Below, one piece after another: positions 41,367 to 55,307 of a stretch of DNA of 64,000 nucleotides. How positions within the stretch are numbered: position 1 is the stretch's first letter; each line of letters starts with the position of its first letter. This stretch comes from Owenia fusiformis (lineage: Eukaryota > Annelida > Polychaeta > Sabellida > Oweniidae). A model generated the notes under the pieces. That model searched no databases and was not told the origin of the DNA. It worked only from the letters and a program-made list of their open reading frames with translations. The stretch lies in the NCBI GenBank assembly GCA_903813345.2, contig CAIIXF020000008.1, positions 17,592,822-17,656,821 on the forward strand, written 5' to 3'. Position numbers and translations under genes: made by a program.

Positions 41367-43118
41367 GGTAATCATCTACTTATAATGCACTACCACTATG
41401 ACAAGTTTCATTAATGTTTAACACTTGGTAGCTATGGTAACAGAAATAATTTATTAAAAAATACACATTAAGGAGATACTATGTATAATTCCTGGAATGT
41501 TCAATTAATCATCTTGATATTTACAGGTAATCATCTGCTTATCATGTCCTACCAGTATGACAAGTGCCATCAATGTTGGTCAATTGGTTGCTATGGTAAC
41601 AGAAATCATTTCTTAAAAATTGCACATCAAGGGGGTACTATGTATAATTTCCAGAATATTTAATCAATCATCTTGATATTTAAAGGTAATCATCTGCTTA
41701 TCATGTCCTACCAGTATGACAAGTGCCATCAATGTTGGTCAATTGGTTGCTATGGTAACAGAAATCATTTCTTAAAAATTGCACATCAAGGGGGTACTAT
41801 GTATAATTTCCAGAATATTTAATCAATCATCTTGATATTTAAAGGTAATCATCTGCTTATCATGTCCTACCAGTATGACAAGTGCCATCAATGTTGGTCA
41901 ATTGGTTGCTATGGTAACAGAAATCATTTCTTAAAAATTGCACATCAAGGGGGTACTATGTATAATTTCCAGAATATTTAATCAATCATCTTGATATTTA
42001 AAGGTAATCATCTGCTTATCATGTCCTACCAGTATGACAAGTGCCATCAATGTTGGTCAATTGGTTGCTATGGTAACAGAAATCATTTCTTAAAAATTGC
42101 ACATCAAGGGGGTACTATGTATAATTTCCAGAATATTTAATCAATCATCTTGATATTTAAAGGTAATCATCTGCTTATCATGTCCTACCAGTATGACAAG
42201 TGCCATCAATGTTGGTCAATTGGTTGCTATGGTAACAGAAATCATTTCTTAAAAATTGCACATCAAGGGGGTACTATGTATAATTTCCAGAATATTTAAT
42301 CAATCATCTTGATATTTAAAGGTAATCATCTGCTTATCATGTCCTACCAGTATGACAAGTGCCATCAATGTTGGTTAATTGGTTGCTATGGTAACAGAAA
42401 TCATTTCTTAAAAATTGCACATCAAGGGGGTACTATGTATAATTTCCAGAATATTTAATCAATCATCTTGATATTTAAAGGTAATCATCTGCTTATCATG
42501 TCCTACCAGTATGACAAGTGCCATCAATGTTGGTCAATTGGTTGCTATGGTAACAGAAATCATTTCTTAAAAATTGCACATCAAGGGGGTACTATGTATA
42601 ATTTCCAGAATATTTAATCAATCATCTTGATATTTAAAGGTAATCATCTGCTTATCATGTCCTACCAGTATGACAAGTGCCATCAATGTTGGTCAATTGG
42701 TTGCTATGGTAACAGAAATCATTTCTTAAAAATTGCACACCAAGGGGGTACTATGTATAATTTCCAGAATATTTAATCAATCATCTTGATATTTACAGGT
42801 AATCATCTGCTTATCATGTCCTACCAGTATGACAAGTGCCATCAATGTTGGTCAATTGGTTGCTATGGTAACAGAAATCATTTCTTAAAAATTGCACATC
42901 AAGGGGGTACTATGTATAATTTCCAGAATATTTAATCAATCATCTTGATATTTACAGGTAATCATCTGCTTATCATGTCCTACCAGTATGACAAGTGCCA
43001 TCAATGTTGGTCAATTGGTTGCTATGGTAACAGAAATCATTTCTTAAAAATTGCACATCAAGGGGGTACTATGTATAATTTCCAGAATATTTAATCAATC
43101 ATCTTGATATTTACAGGT
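41367..43118 (+). repeat. 159-bp satellite array 1, 11 copies
   Basis: Monomers start ggtaatcatctgcttatc at 41526, 41685, 41844, 42003 and so on, every 159 bp (ten nearly identical copies), with a diverged copy at 41367. Each contains GTTGCTATGGTAAC, ttgcacatcaagggggtact and tttccagaatatttaatcaa. The array stops abruptly at 43116-43118. Confidence 0.97.
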
Positions 43119-44692
43119 CACACCATCCCCAGAATGGCTTTACTGTTATACTTAGTTAGAAGCCTCCTGTAACTTGATCAGCCAGATGGCATAATGGCCA
43201 TCTGCAGTTGAACCTTGTTGCTTGGCAATTATGACAACAAGATGGCTGATAGTCTACTACTAATAAAATGAGATGGTGTTATAAAATCTTCAATTTCAGT
43301 GATGTAAATTGGTTTAAATTATCAGAAATTAGCATAATGTATTGTTTATATGTACATGTTGCTGGTTGCATTTATCTGACCATTCTAGATGCAGGGATAT
43401 CTGTGCTTATGTAAGAACTTGTTGGGATGACAAATTAATTGCTTTCCTATAGATCCATGAACCTTTAACCTTAAATAAAACCAGATTTTGCCATATAGAC
43501 CCAAATGAAAGCTATATATTATTTTTCCTCAGACTGTCCTCTTTAAGACAATATGTTTCTTACTTGGGAGGCATGGTTACTTTCTGAGATATTAAATTTC
43601 CAATCCAAGCAGTATTTCAAGAAAAGTTATACAAATGCCAACACACGAGTACTGATAAAGCCAACTGGACTATAATAGACAATCATATAAAATCTATTGG
43701 TGCCTCAAAAAACAGTAGTGGTAAAAGAAAAGTCATGAATAAAATGCCTTGTTTATTTTTAAATAATTCAAAAAAATTGAATATTTAATTTTTCAAGTAA
43801 TTTTAAATTTTAAGTAATTAAAATATTCGAAAATCAATTCACAGGATATAATGATCACCAAGATTTATATTAAGTGTAATTAGTTTGTAACAATTGTGAC
43901 AAGTTTCTGAGGAACACTAACCTAATAGATTAATCACAGATTAGTACTAATGTATTTGAAAAAGTGAATAAACATTGCCCTGGCAATTCAGTTTAGGTCA
44001 TTAACATTTTTAATGACATAAATAGACAGATATTAGGGATAAGAAATCCCGAAGTGGACTGTTAATGACTATCACTGAGCATATCATATCATGTTCAACG
44101 TTTTCAAGAAAAATATATATTTTTGCTTGCTTAAAATTCATTAATTGTGTGTATAACAGTAAAATTGAAGCAAGCGTTGGAGAGTTTCTTACAATACATA
44201 CACCAACGCACAATTGCTATCAGATATGCATGCACATGTACACTTCCATAAACACTCAAATTCTTTTTAGACCATGTTGAAGGTTTACAATGGGATTCAA
44301 GAGTCTATTAATGTTAAGTTTCATTGTAGAGCCTGTTAAAATTAGTAATAGTTGTGGATAATGGGGTGTTCCAATAGCATAAAATACCTGTTATAAGTTA
44401 TGCCTCCCAAATTTTTTTTATACAGATTAAAAGATAAGACTTTATATTTAATTGTAATTTTAATAAAAGTTAATTTCATGTTGCCAATAGCTTAAAAAAC
44501 TAGCTCAAACTTTGCATTTTAGGATAACATTAATCTTAGATAATGACTTCATAACTGCAGTGATGTATTTCTGCTAGGCGCTTAATTAGTGCTAGTGCCA
44601 TATGTAAGATAAACAGCTGGTATCAAGTTTCCAGCCATTAGTTTTCCAAGTGAAGCTTCAGAACTAAGTGTACTCTCTGGGGCTGGTGTGAG
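43119..44692. other. Single-copy spacer between duplication copies, no gene seen
   Basis: AT-rich sequence that does not recur elsewhere in the window. Overlapping opposite frames at about 44010-44280 show no supporting features. Confidence 0.55.
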
Positions 44693-44901
44693 GTAATCAT
44701 CTGCTTATCATGTCCTACCAGTATGACAAGTGCCATCAATGTTGGTCAATTGGTTGCTATGGTAACAGAAATCATTTCTTAAAAATTGCACATCAAGGGG
44801 GTACTATGTATAATTTCCAGAATATTTAATCAATCATCTTGATATTTACAGGTAATCATCTGCTTATCATGTCCTACCAGTATGACAAGTGCCATCAATG
44901 T
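44693..44901 (+). repeat. 159-bp satellite fragment (1.3 copies)
   Basis: One full and one partial monomer, truncated at caatgttg, where sequence of the agactccagat family (matching 36692 onward) begins. This is a duplication breakpoint. Confidence 0.93.
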
Positions 44902-45636
44902 TGTGTATACATGTAGCCAAGAGTGTGCTAATAGCATTAGCCCTTTGCCGTCAGAAAGTATTTTGACCCACTTTTGAGATATGGTGTTCGAAAAGTAGGT
45001 CAAAATAAAAAGTTCTCCAAATTTAACATTTGAGTTATGAATTAAGAATAGAATTTTCTCAGAAATCCGAATCTGCAAACCAAATTTCAATCCGACTTCC
45101 GGTTCCGAAGTTATGACGTGTCCGAAAAGTAGGTCAAAATAAAATTCGCCAAATTTAACGTATGAGTTATGAATTAGGGGTACAATTTTGTCAAGAATCC
45201 GAATCTTTAAATCAAATTTCGATCCGACTCCCGGTTCGGAAGTTATGGCGTTTTGAAATTTCAAGAAAAATCGATCTGATGGTATCCTGATAGAAAGTCC
45301 AGAGTAGAGAAGAAAATATTGAAAAATGCATCCATCCTTCCTTTCTGATCCTATCCTATCCTTCCTATCTACCCTTGCTTTGTATCCTCTCCTTCCTATT
45401 CTATCCCTTCTTCCTATTCTATTCTATCCTTTCCTATTCTATCCTATCGTTCCTTCCTATTCTATCCTATCCTTCCTTCCTTTTTCATCCATCCATCCAT
45501 CCATCCTTCTTTTTCTTGATGACTTAGCTTATTTTGGATGACTTGACTTATTCTGGATGACTCGGCTAAAAAAAAGTCTAGATCTGGAGTCTGAAATTGA
45601 ACTCGTTCAATTTCCAAAATCTAGTTATTATTATTA

Positions 45637-48540
45637 GACTCCAGATGAAATCTGGAGTCTATTGTTTTCGTCAGTTTTCTTATTCTTATTCTTATTATTC
45701 TTATTATTATTATTCTAAACCAGTTTTCTCAATAACCATAATTTTTTTTAGTAAAGTCAGTCATTTGGTCAATTTAGGTCCAGAATCTAGTTCCTCGGAA
45801 ATTGGGTCAAATTTTTATCTAGGTCAAAGGTCAAGAACTAGGTCAAATCCAGTACTTTGTCACTTTTTTCGATTTTCTCGGTCGTCCTTTAATATTTTCG
45901 ATCCAGGTTTTTTTCATTGTGTTCCTTATAAAAAAGTAGAAAACCTAGGGTCGATTTAGTTTTTTGATATCTCAAACCGATTTCGAGATATCAGTGTCCG
46001 AAAACGAGGTCCAAAAAAAGGTTCTCCGAATCAAATGTCCAGGATATTAGTCTTATAGGAAATTTTCTCAGGATTCCGAATCTGAAAACGAAATTTCGAT
46101 CCGACTTCCGATTCGGAAGTTATGGCGTTTTGAAAACTCAAAAATCGCTAAATTTGGTGCCCATGTTAAGTCAATGGGAAAAAATATTTTTTTGAAGTGA
46201 AAAATACGGAATATAGACTGAGTTCAGCTTCATATAATCAAAGCCTTTAAAAGAAGGGGACCTGAAAAGCCATCTAGCTTCAAAATTTGAACACCGAAAT
46301 GCCTAGGTCAAAATCTAGGTCAAATTCATAAGTTTTCCTTATTTTTTCGATTCTGACACTACACTTTAATTATATTCTTCGAAATTGTGTATACATGTAG
46401 CCAAGAATATGCTAATAGTGTTAGCCTTTTGCCGTCAGAAAGTATTTTGACCCACTTTTGAGATATGGTGTCCGAAAAGTAGGTCAAAATAAAAAGTTCT
46501 CCAAATTTAATATCTGAGTTAAGAATTAAGAGTAGAATTCTGTCAGGAATCCGAATCTGCAAACTAAATTTCGATCCGACTTCCGGTTTGGAAGTTATGG
46601 CGTGTCCAAAAAGTAGGTCAAAATAAAAAATCTCCAAATTTAACGTATGAGTTATGAATTGGGGGTAGAATTTTGTCAGGAATCCGAATCTGCAAACCAA
46701 ATTTCGATCCGACTTCCGGTTCGGAAGTTATGGCGTTTTGAAATTTCGAGAAAAATCGATCTGATGGTATCCTGATAGAAAGTCAAGAGTAGAGAAGAAA
46801 ATATTGAAAAATTCATCCATCCTTCCTATCTCATCCTATCTTATCCTTCCTATCTATCCTTCCTTCATATCTTTTCCTTCCTTTCCTTCCTATCCTATCC
46901 TATCCTATCCTATCCTTTCTTCCTATTCTATTCTATCCTATCCTTCTTTCTTATTCTATCCTATCGTTCTTTCCTATTCTATCCTATCCTACCTTCCTAT
47001 TTCATTTCTCCATCTCTTTCTAGATGACTCAGCTTATTCTGGATGACTCGGCTTATTCTGGATGACTCGGCTAAAAAAAGTCTAGATCTGGAGTCTGAAA
47101 TTGAACTTCGTTCAATTTCCAAAATCTAGTTATTATTATTCTTTGGGAGTTTTTTCAGTAACTATGGGGTATCCAGTAAAGACCATAATACAGTTTATTT
47201 AGGTTCAGTATCTAGTTGGTGGGAAATTGGGTCAAATTTTTATCTAGGTCAAAGGTCAGGAACTGGGTCAAATCCAGTACTTTGTCACTTTTTTCAATTT
47301 TCTCAGTCGTCCTTCAATATTTTTGATCCGGTTTTTTTTCATTGTGTTCCTTATAAAAAAGTAGAAAACCTAGGGTCGATTTAGTTTTTTGATATCTCAA
47401 ACCGATTTCGAGATATCAGTGTCCGAAAACGAGGTCCAAAAAAAAGTTCTCCGAATCAAATGTCCAGGATATTAGTCTTATAGGAAATTTTCTCAGGATT
47501 CCGAATCTGAAAACGAAATTTAGATCAGACTTCCGGTTCTGAAGTTATGACGTTTTGAAAACTCAAAAATCGCTAAATTTTGAGCCCATGTTAAGTCAAT
47601 GGGAAAAAAGATTTTTTTGAAGTGAAAAATACGAAATGTAGACTAAGTTCAGCTAAATATAATGAAAGCTTTTAAAAGAATGGGACCTCAAAAGCCATCT
47701 AGCTTTAAAATTTGGACACCAAAATGCCTAGGTCAAAATCTAGGTCAAATTCAAAGTTTTTTCTTATTTTTGCGATTCTGACACTACACTTTAATTATAT
47801 TCTTCGAAATTGTGTATACATGTAGCCAAGAGTGTGCTAATAGCGTTAGCCTTTTGCCGTCAGAAAGTATTTTGACCCACTTTTGAGATATGGTGTCCGA
47901 AAAGTAGGTCAAAATAAAAAGTTCTCCAAATTTAACGTTTGAGTTATGAATTAAGAATAGAATTTTCTCAGAAATCCGAATCTGCAAATCAAATTTCGAT
48001 CCGACTTCCGGTTCCGAAGTTATGGCGTGTCCAAAAAGTAGGTCAAAATAAAAATTCGCCAAATTTAATGTATGAGTTATGAATTAGGGGTAGAATTTTG
48101 TCAGGAATCCGAATCTTTAAATCAAATTTAGATCCGACTTCCGGTTCGGAAGTTATGGCGTTTTGAAATTTTGGAAAATCGATCTGATGGTATCCTGATA
48201 GAAAGTAAAGAGTAGAGAAGAAAATATTGAAAAATTCATCCATCCTTCCTATCTGATCCTATCCTATCCTATCTTTCCTTCGTATCCTTTCCTTCCTATC
48301 CTTCCTATCCTCTCCTATCATATCCTTTCTTCCTATTCTGTTCTATCCTATCCTTCTTTCTTATTCTATCCTATCGTTCCTTCCCATTCTATCCTATCCT
48401 ACCTTCCTGTTTTATCCATCCATCTTATTCTGGATGACTCAGCTTATTCTGGATGACTCGGCTTATTTTAGATGACTGGGCTTAAAAAAGTCTGGATCTG
48501 GAGTCTGAAATTGAACTTCGTTCAATTTCCCAAGTCTAGT
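45637..48540 (+). repeat. Two further units of the agactccagat family
   Basis: The first unit runs about 45637-47130 and the second about 47131-48540; each ends gttcaatttcc.aa.tctagtt. They include tcctatcc microsatellites at about 46812-47010 and 48238-48420. They are diverged from each other and from the units at 35407-39413, so they are older than the segmental duplication. No credible coding frame. Confidence 0.8.
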
Positions 48541-50529
48541 TATTCTTCTTCTTCTTCCTCCTTCCCAGATTTCTCACCAACTAGAAGAGCTTACTTTAAG
48601 CTGCTTACATGATTAACTAGGGAATGTATCTGGCTTTCTGGGAAATTAGGTCAAATTTTTATCTAGGTCAAAGGTCAAGAACTAGGTCAAATCCAGTACT
48701 TTGTCACTTTTTCCCATTATCTCGGTCGTCCTTCAATATTTTTGATCCTGGTTTTTTTCATTGTGTTCCTCATAAAAAAGTAGAAAACCTAGGGTCGATT
48801 TAGTTTTTTGGTATCTCAAACCGATTTCGAGATATCAGTGTCCGAAAACGAGGTCCAAAAAAAAAACCAAATTTCGATCTGACTTCCGGTTCAGAAGTTA
48901 TGGCGTTTTGAAAATTCAAAAATCGCTAAATTTGGTGCCCCATGTTAATTCAATGGGAAAAAATATTTTTTTGAAGTGTAAAATACGAGATATAGACTAA
49001 GCACAGCTAAACATAATGGAAGCCCATAAAAGAAAGGGACCACAAGACCTTCTTTTCATAAAAATTTGGACACCAAAATGCCTAGGTCAAAATCTAGGTC
49101 AAATTCAAAGTTTTTCCTTATTTTTGCGATTCTGACACTACAGATTAATTATATTCTTCGAAAATTTGTGTACATGTAGCCAAGAGTGTGCTAATAGTGT
49201 TAGCCTTTTGCCGTCAGGAAGTATTTTGACCCACTTTTGAGATATGGTGTCCGAAAAGTAGGTCAAACTAAAAAGTTCTCCAAATTTAACGTATGAGTTA
49301 TGAATTAAGGGTAGAATTTTCTCAGGAATCCAAATCTGCAAACCAAATTTCAATCCGGCTTTTGGTTTGGAATTTATGTCGTTTTGATAGCTCAAAAATC
49401 GCTAAATTTGGTGCCCCATGTTATGGCAATGGGAAAAAAGATTTTTTTGAAGTGTAAAATACAAGATATAGACTGAGTACAGCTTAATTTAATGAAAGCC
49501 TATTAAAGAAGGGGACCTCGAAGACTACTTAGCTCCAAAATTTGGACACCAAAATGCCTAGGTCAAAATCTAGGTCAAATTTATAGTTTTCCCTTATTTT
49601 TGCGATTCTGACACTATATTTAAATGATTTGCTTTAAAATTTTGTATACAGGTAGCAAAGAGTATGCTATAGTGTTAGCGTTTTGCCGTCAGAAAGTATT
49701 TTGACCCACTTTTGAGATATGGTGTCCAAAAAGTAGGCCAAAGTAAAAAGTTTTCCAAAATTAACGTATGAGTTATGAATTAAGGGTAGAATTTTCTCAG
49801 AAATCTAGATCTGCAAACCAAATTTCGATCCGACTACTTGTTCTGAAGTTATGGCGTTTTGAGATTTCAAAAATCGCTAAATTTGGTGCCCCATGTTAAA
49901 TCAATGGGACCGAATAATTTTTTGAAGTGTAAAAATACGAGATATAGAATGAGTACAGCTAAACATAATGAAAGCCCATAGAAGAAGGGGACCTCAAAAG
50001 CTACTTTCCTTCAAAGTTTGGACACCAAAATACCTAGTTTAAAAAATCTAGGTCAAATTCATAGTTTTTTCTTATTTTGCGATTCTGACACTACACTTCA
50101 ATGATATTCTCCGAAATTTTGTATACTTGTAGCAAAAATTGCAATCCGACCCCAGGTTTAGATTCTACGCCATTTTGAAGTTTGAAATTCGCACTTGCCA
50201 GTATTCACGATGCAGATTGATCAAATATACTTTCAAAAATTCCTGCATACCCTACTTTACCTCTCTACCTACTCAGCTACTTATTTGACTACTTACTCAA
50301 TTACTTAATTAGTTATTACTTCCTTAGCAACTTACTCAGGTACTTACTCAGCTACTTACTCAGCTACCTACTCAGCTTTTTACTCAGTTACTTACTCAGC
50401 TACTTACTCAACTACTACTAAGGTACTTACTCAGCTAATTACTCAGTTACTTACTCAGCTCTTTACTGATCTATCTAGGTCAAATAAATCTGGAGTCTTA
50501 AATTGAACTTGTTCAATTTCACAAATCTA

Positions 50530-51156
50530 GTTCTCTTTCCTTCTTTATTATTTCAGTCTAAAATTCTTATTTTCAATTTTCTATAATTTCACAATTTCTC
50601 TTTAATATTTTATAACCACTTCATGACTTCATTCTTCAATAGTTTTTCTAAAATTCTGTTAAATCACCTTTTCCCTTTCTATTTATATAGTTCTAAATCT
50701 CAGCACATTGTAGAATCCTCCATCTCAGAATTGAACAATATCCTCCTCGGATTATTCTTTTTGGTGAGGCAAATTCTGTCAGAAATTCTACTTTCTTCTG
50801 AGATGGAAGATTCTAACTTTTCTTCCATAAACAAACACCACAGGAGGTCTGTCCCCAGTCATGGAGATGTCCCAATGCCATACTACTCTGTGTTAAATTG
50901 TTTACAAATTGTGCATTGGAACACCTCCTTCGGCTGGCTGAGCTGTTGAAGCCGTCAGACTATCATAACTTTCCAGAAAGACACTTCATGATATTGATGT
51001 TTACATTACAGAGGCAAAAACGCCAAAACCATCTCGCTTCAGAAAATACTATGAACATACAAACAACTTTAGGGCAAGTTAATCTTCAAAGTTTAGTTGA
51101 TTGAATAACAAATGTCTTTCTGGAGGTTAAATTGTCTTTAAGCATTTTCACTCACA
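50530..51156 (-). repeat. Third copy of the LTR outer fragment
   Basis: Identical by eye to 39414-40040, carried along by the segmental duplication. It is not a separate retroviral insertion, since the junctions on both sides are also copied. Confidence 0.93.
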
Positions 51157-52482
51157 TAAGCTATAACCACCTTAGAGCATTCTGATACTCATAGCATCTT
51201 TCTGTTTCACCTGAAACATCTCAGGGCTGAGAAGAAATGAGTTATGATGGTTTATCATGATGACCTTAGAGTGGCAGATGAGATAATTCATTGACATAGA
51301 ATAAACTGATATACTTATGATATGATAAAATACGAACAATCCAAGGTGACAGCCTTATATCAGCTGCATTATGCGCTGGAGTTGTTCCAAACATTCTACA
51401 TCCTTATTAGGCTTGTTTCTAATCAAGTTGGTTTAATCATATGACATTTTGACTTATGTAAATATTTCCAAAGAAATATAATAAGAATTCAGAACGTTAC
51501 AAAAAAGACAGAAGCTAAAATGTCAATGGAAATCTCCATATAATACCTTGTAACTCATTAGGGATTACTAAAAAATGCTTTAAATGCCATATTAGATATA
51601 GTATTTTCTTGAGGATTCCTGAACAACACCTCTGCTATTTAATTTTGAATGAATTTCTTGAACAAAACTTGAGCTGCTGATATACAAGATGTGGATAAAA
51701 TATACTTGTACTGGATGAGCGTGGTGTAAAAGTGGTTTTGAAAAGTTTCTCTTCATATAGGTTATTTGTGGTTTATTATTATACATTGATTCTGAAATCA
51801 TTGGTGTCTAGTTTTTCAGCATTTTGGAAATATTCAGATTTATACCCCCCTGGTGTAATTTTAAGAGGGGTACTTGGAAAGCCATATATCATTCCTAGAA
51901 TATAGAACCAATCATCTTGATTTTTCCAGGTAATCATGTACTTATCATGTCCTACCATTATGACAAGTTTCATTAAAGTTGATCAACTGGTTGCTATAGA
52001 AATGGAGATCATATGTTAAAAAGTACACATTTTCGTCAAAATGTAAGATACCCCATGAGACAAAACACATATTATTTTTCATGAAAATGGAAGGAATCAC
52101 CATGAAACCATTTTAGAAAACTTATTCAAAGTATATTTGATAATATTAAATCAACTGCTGTTTTATCTTATTCACACAGTGGAATCTATTGCTGATGATT
52201 ATATGGCAATGCAAGTAAATATAGAAAGGGGATGTGGCACTTTTCCAAAGAATTCTTTATTTGTGTTCAACTTTTTGAAGAAAATAAGTAACCATTTGTC
52301 CTGAAATTAACAGATATTATTCACATCAATATGTTTGACTATCATGAAAAAATTTCATCAGTGTTGGATAACTGATTACTATGGTAAACAGATTTATACC
52401 CCATTGGTATGATTTTAAGGGGGGTACAATGAAAGCCATCTATAATTCCTAGAATGTACAGCCATTCATCTTGATATTTACA

Positions 52483-55088
52483 GGTAATCATCTACTTATA
52501 ATGCACTACCACTATGACAAGTTTCATTAATGTTTAACACTTGGTAGCTATGGTAACAGAAATAATTTATTAAAAAATACACATTAAGGAGATACTATGT
52601 ATAATTCCTGGAATGTTCAATTAATCATCTTGATATTTACAGGTAATCATCTGCTTATCATGTCCTACCAGTATGACAAGTGCCATCAATGTTGGTCAAT
52701 TGGTTGCTATGGTAACAGAAATCATTTCTTAAAAATTGCACATCAAGGGGGTACTATGTATAATTTCCAGAATATTTAATCAATCATCTTGATATTTAAA
52801 GGTAATCATCTGCTTATCATGTCCTACCAGTATGACAAGTGCCATCAATGTTGGTCAATTGGTTGCTATGGTAACAGAAATCATTTCTTAAAAATTGCAC
52901 ATCAAGGGGGTACTATGTATAATTTCCAGAATATTTAATCAATCATCTTGATATTTAAAGGTAATCATCTGCTTATCATGTCCTACCAGTATGACAAGTG
53001 CCATCAATGTTGGTCAATTGGTTGCTATGGTAACAGAAATCATTTCTTAAAAATTGCACATCAAGGGGGTACTATGTATAATTTCCAGAATATTTAATCA
53101 ATCATCTTGATATTTAAAGGTAATCATCTGCTTATCATGTCCTACCAGTATGACAAGTGCCATCAATGTTGGTCAATTGGTTGCTATGGTAACAGAAATC
53201 ATTTCTTAAAAATTGCACATCAAGGGGGTACTATGTATAATTTCCAGAATATTTAATCAATCATCTTGATATTTAAAGGTAATCATCTGCTTATCATGTC
53301 CTACCAGTATGACAAGTGCCATCAATGTTGGTCAATTGGTTGCTATGGTAACAGAAATCATTTCTTAAAAATTGCACATCAAGGGGGTACTATGTATAAT
53401 TTCCAGAATATTTAATCAATCATCTTGATATTTAAAGGTAATCATCTGCTTATCATGTCCTACCAGTATGACAAGTGCCATCAATGTTGGTTAATTGGTT
53501 GCTATGGTAACAGAAATCATTTCTTAAAAATTGCACATCAAGGGGGTACTATGTATAATTTCCAGAATATTTAATCAATCATCTTGATATTTAAAGGTAA
53601 TCATCTGCTTATCATGTCCTACCAGTATGACAAGTGCCATCAATGTTGGTCAATTGGTTGCTATGGTAACAGAAATCATTTCTTAAAAATTGCACATCAA
53701 GGGGGTACTATGTATAATTTCCAGAATATTTAATCAATCATCTTGATATTTAAAGGTAATCATCTGCTTATCATGTCCTACCAGTATGACAAGTGCCATC
53801 AATGTTGGTCAATTGGTTGCTATGGTAACAGAAATCATTTCTTAAAAATTGCACACCAAGGGGGTACTATGTATAATTTCCAGAATATTTAATCAATCAT
53901 CTTGATATTTACAGGTAATCATCTGCTTATCATGTCCTACCAGTATGACAAGTGCCATCAATGTTGGTCAATTGGTTGCTATGGTAACAGAAATCATTTC
54001 TTAAAAATTGCACATCAAGGGGGTACTATGTATAATTTCCAGAATATTTAATCAATCATCTTGATATTTACAGGTAATCATCTGCTTATCATGTCCTACC
54101 AGTATGACAAGTGCCATCAATGTTGGTCAATTGGTTGCTATGGTAACAGAAATCATTTCTTAAAAATTGCACATCAAGGGGGTACTATGTATAATTTCCA
54201 GAATATTTAATCAATCATCTTGATATTTACAGGTAATCATCTGCTTATCATGTCCTACCAGTATGACAAGTGCCATCAATGTTGGTCAATTGGTTGCTAT
54301 GGTAACAGAAATCATTTCTTAAAAATTGCACATCAAGGGGGTACTATGTATAATTTCCAGAATATTTAATCAATCATCTTGATATTTACAGGTAATCATC
54401 TGCTTATCATGTCCTACCAGTATGACAAGTGCCATCAATGTTGGTCAATTGGTTGCTATGGTAACAGAAATCATTTCTTAAAAATTGCACATCAAGGGGG
54501 TACTATGTATAATTTCCAGAATATTTAATCAATCATCTTGATATTTACAGGTAATCATCTGCTTATCATGTCCTACCAGTATGACAAGTGCCATCAATGT
54601 TGGTCAATTGGTTGCTATGGTAACAGAAATCATTTCTTAAAAATTGCACATCAAGGGGGTACTATGTATAATTTCCAGAATATTTAATCAATCATCTTGA
54701 TATTTACAGGTAATCATCTGCTTATCATGTCCTACCAGTATGACAAGTGCCATCAATGTTGGTCAATTGGTTGCTATGGTAACAGAAATCATTTCTTAAA
54801 AATTGCACATCAAGGGGGTACTATGTATAATTTCCAGAATATTTAATCAATCATCTTGATATTTACAGGTAATCATCTGCTTATCATGTCCTACCAGTAT
54901 GACAAGTGCCATCAATGTTGGTCAATTGGTTGCTCTGGTAACAGAAATAATTTGTTAAAAAGTGCACATTAAGGGGGTACTATGAAAGCCATGTATAATT
55001 CCTAGAATATTCAATCAATCATCTTGATATTTACGGGTAATCATCCGTTTACATGTCCTACCAGTATAACAAGTGCCTCAATGTTGGG
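52483..55088 (+). repeat. 159-bp satellite array 2, about 16 copies
   Basis: It starts with the duplicate of array 1 (52483, 52642, 52801...) and continues with about five more monomers to a diverged last copy (ggttgctctggtaac, about 54868-55036) and a fragment to 55088. The order of small variants (taaagg or tacagg ends, one ggttaattgg copy) is the same as in array 1 over the shared part. Confidence 0.97.
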
Positions 55089-55250
55089 AAGGGGACTACA
55101 CGGGAAAGGGGTGAAATGGCAAAGGAGCAAAATGGGAAAGGGTTGAAATGGGAAAGGGGCCAATTGGGAAGGGGCGAAATGGGAATAAATGAGGGGCGAG
55201 ATAGGAAGGGGCGAAATGGGAAGGGGCGAAATGGGAATAAACCTTCCAAA
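55089..55250 (+). repeat. G-rich purine minisatellite
   Basis: Imperfect repeats of gggaaggggcgaaatggg and variants, almost all purine on the + strand with many G runs of three to four. The open frames on both strands across it are repeat by-products. Confidence 0.85.
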
Positions 55251-55307
55251 TTGGTTATATCATGGGAAGAAGGAGGTACAGATTCTGGATACCTGCATGG
55301 GAGGATG

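Larger units (their letters stand above)
36692..43118. repeat. Segmental duplication, copy 1
   Basis: 36692-37424 is matched at 44902-45634 (offset 8210). 37425-43118 is matched at 48541-54234 (offset 11116), apparently base for base wherever I compared. The copy contains the insert's second unit, the outer part of the 5' LTR, retrovirus flank and a satellite array. Copy 2 has about 2.9 kb of extra agactccagat units between the two matched blocks. Confidence 0.9.
44902..54234. repeat. Segmental duplication, copy 2
   Basis: 44902-45634 and 48541-54234 correspond to 36692-37424 and 37425-43118. The block 45637-48540 in between has no one-to-one counterpart and is made of additional family units. 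Confidence 0.9.
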
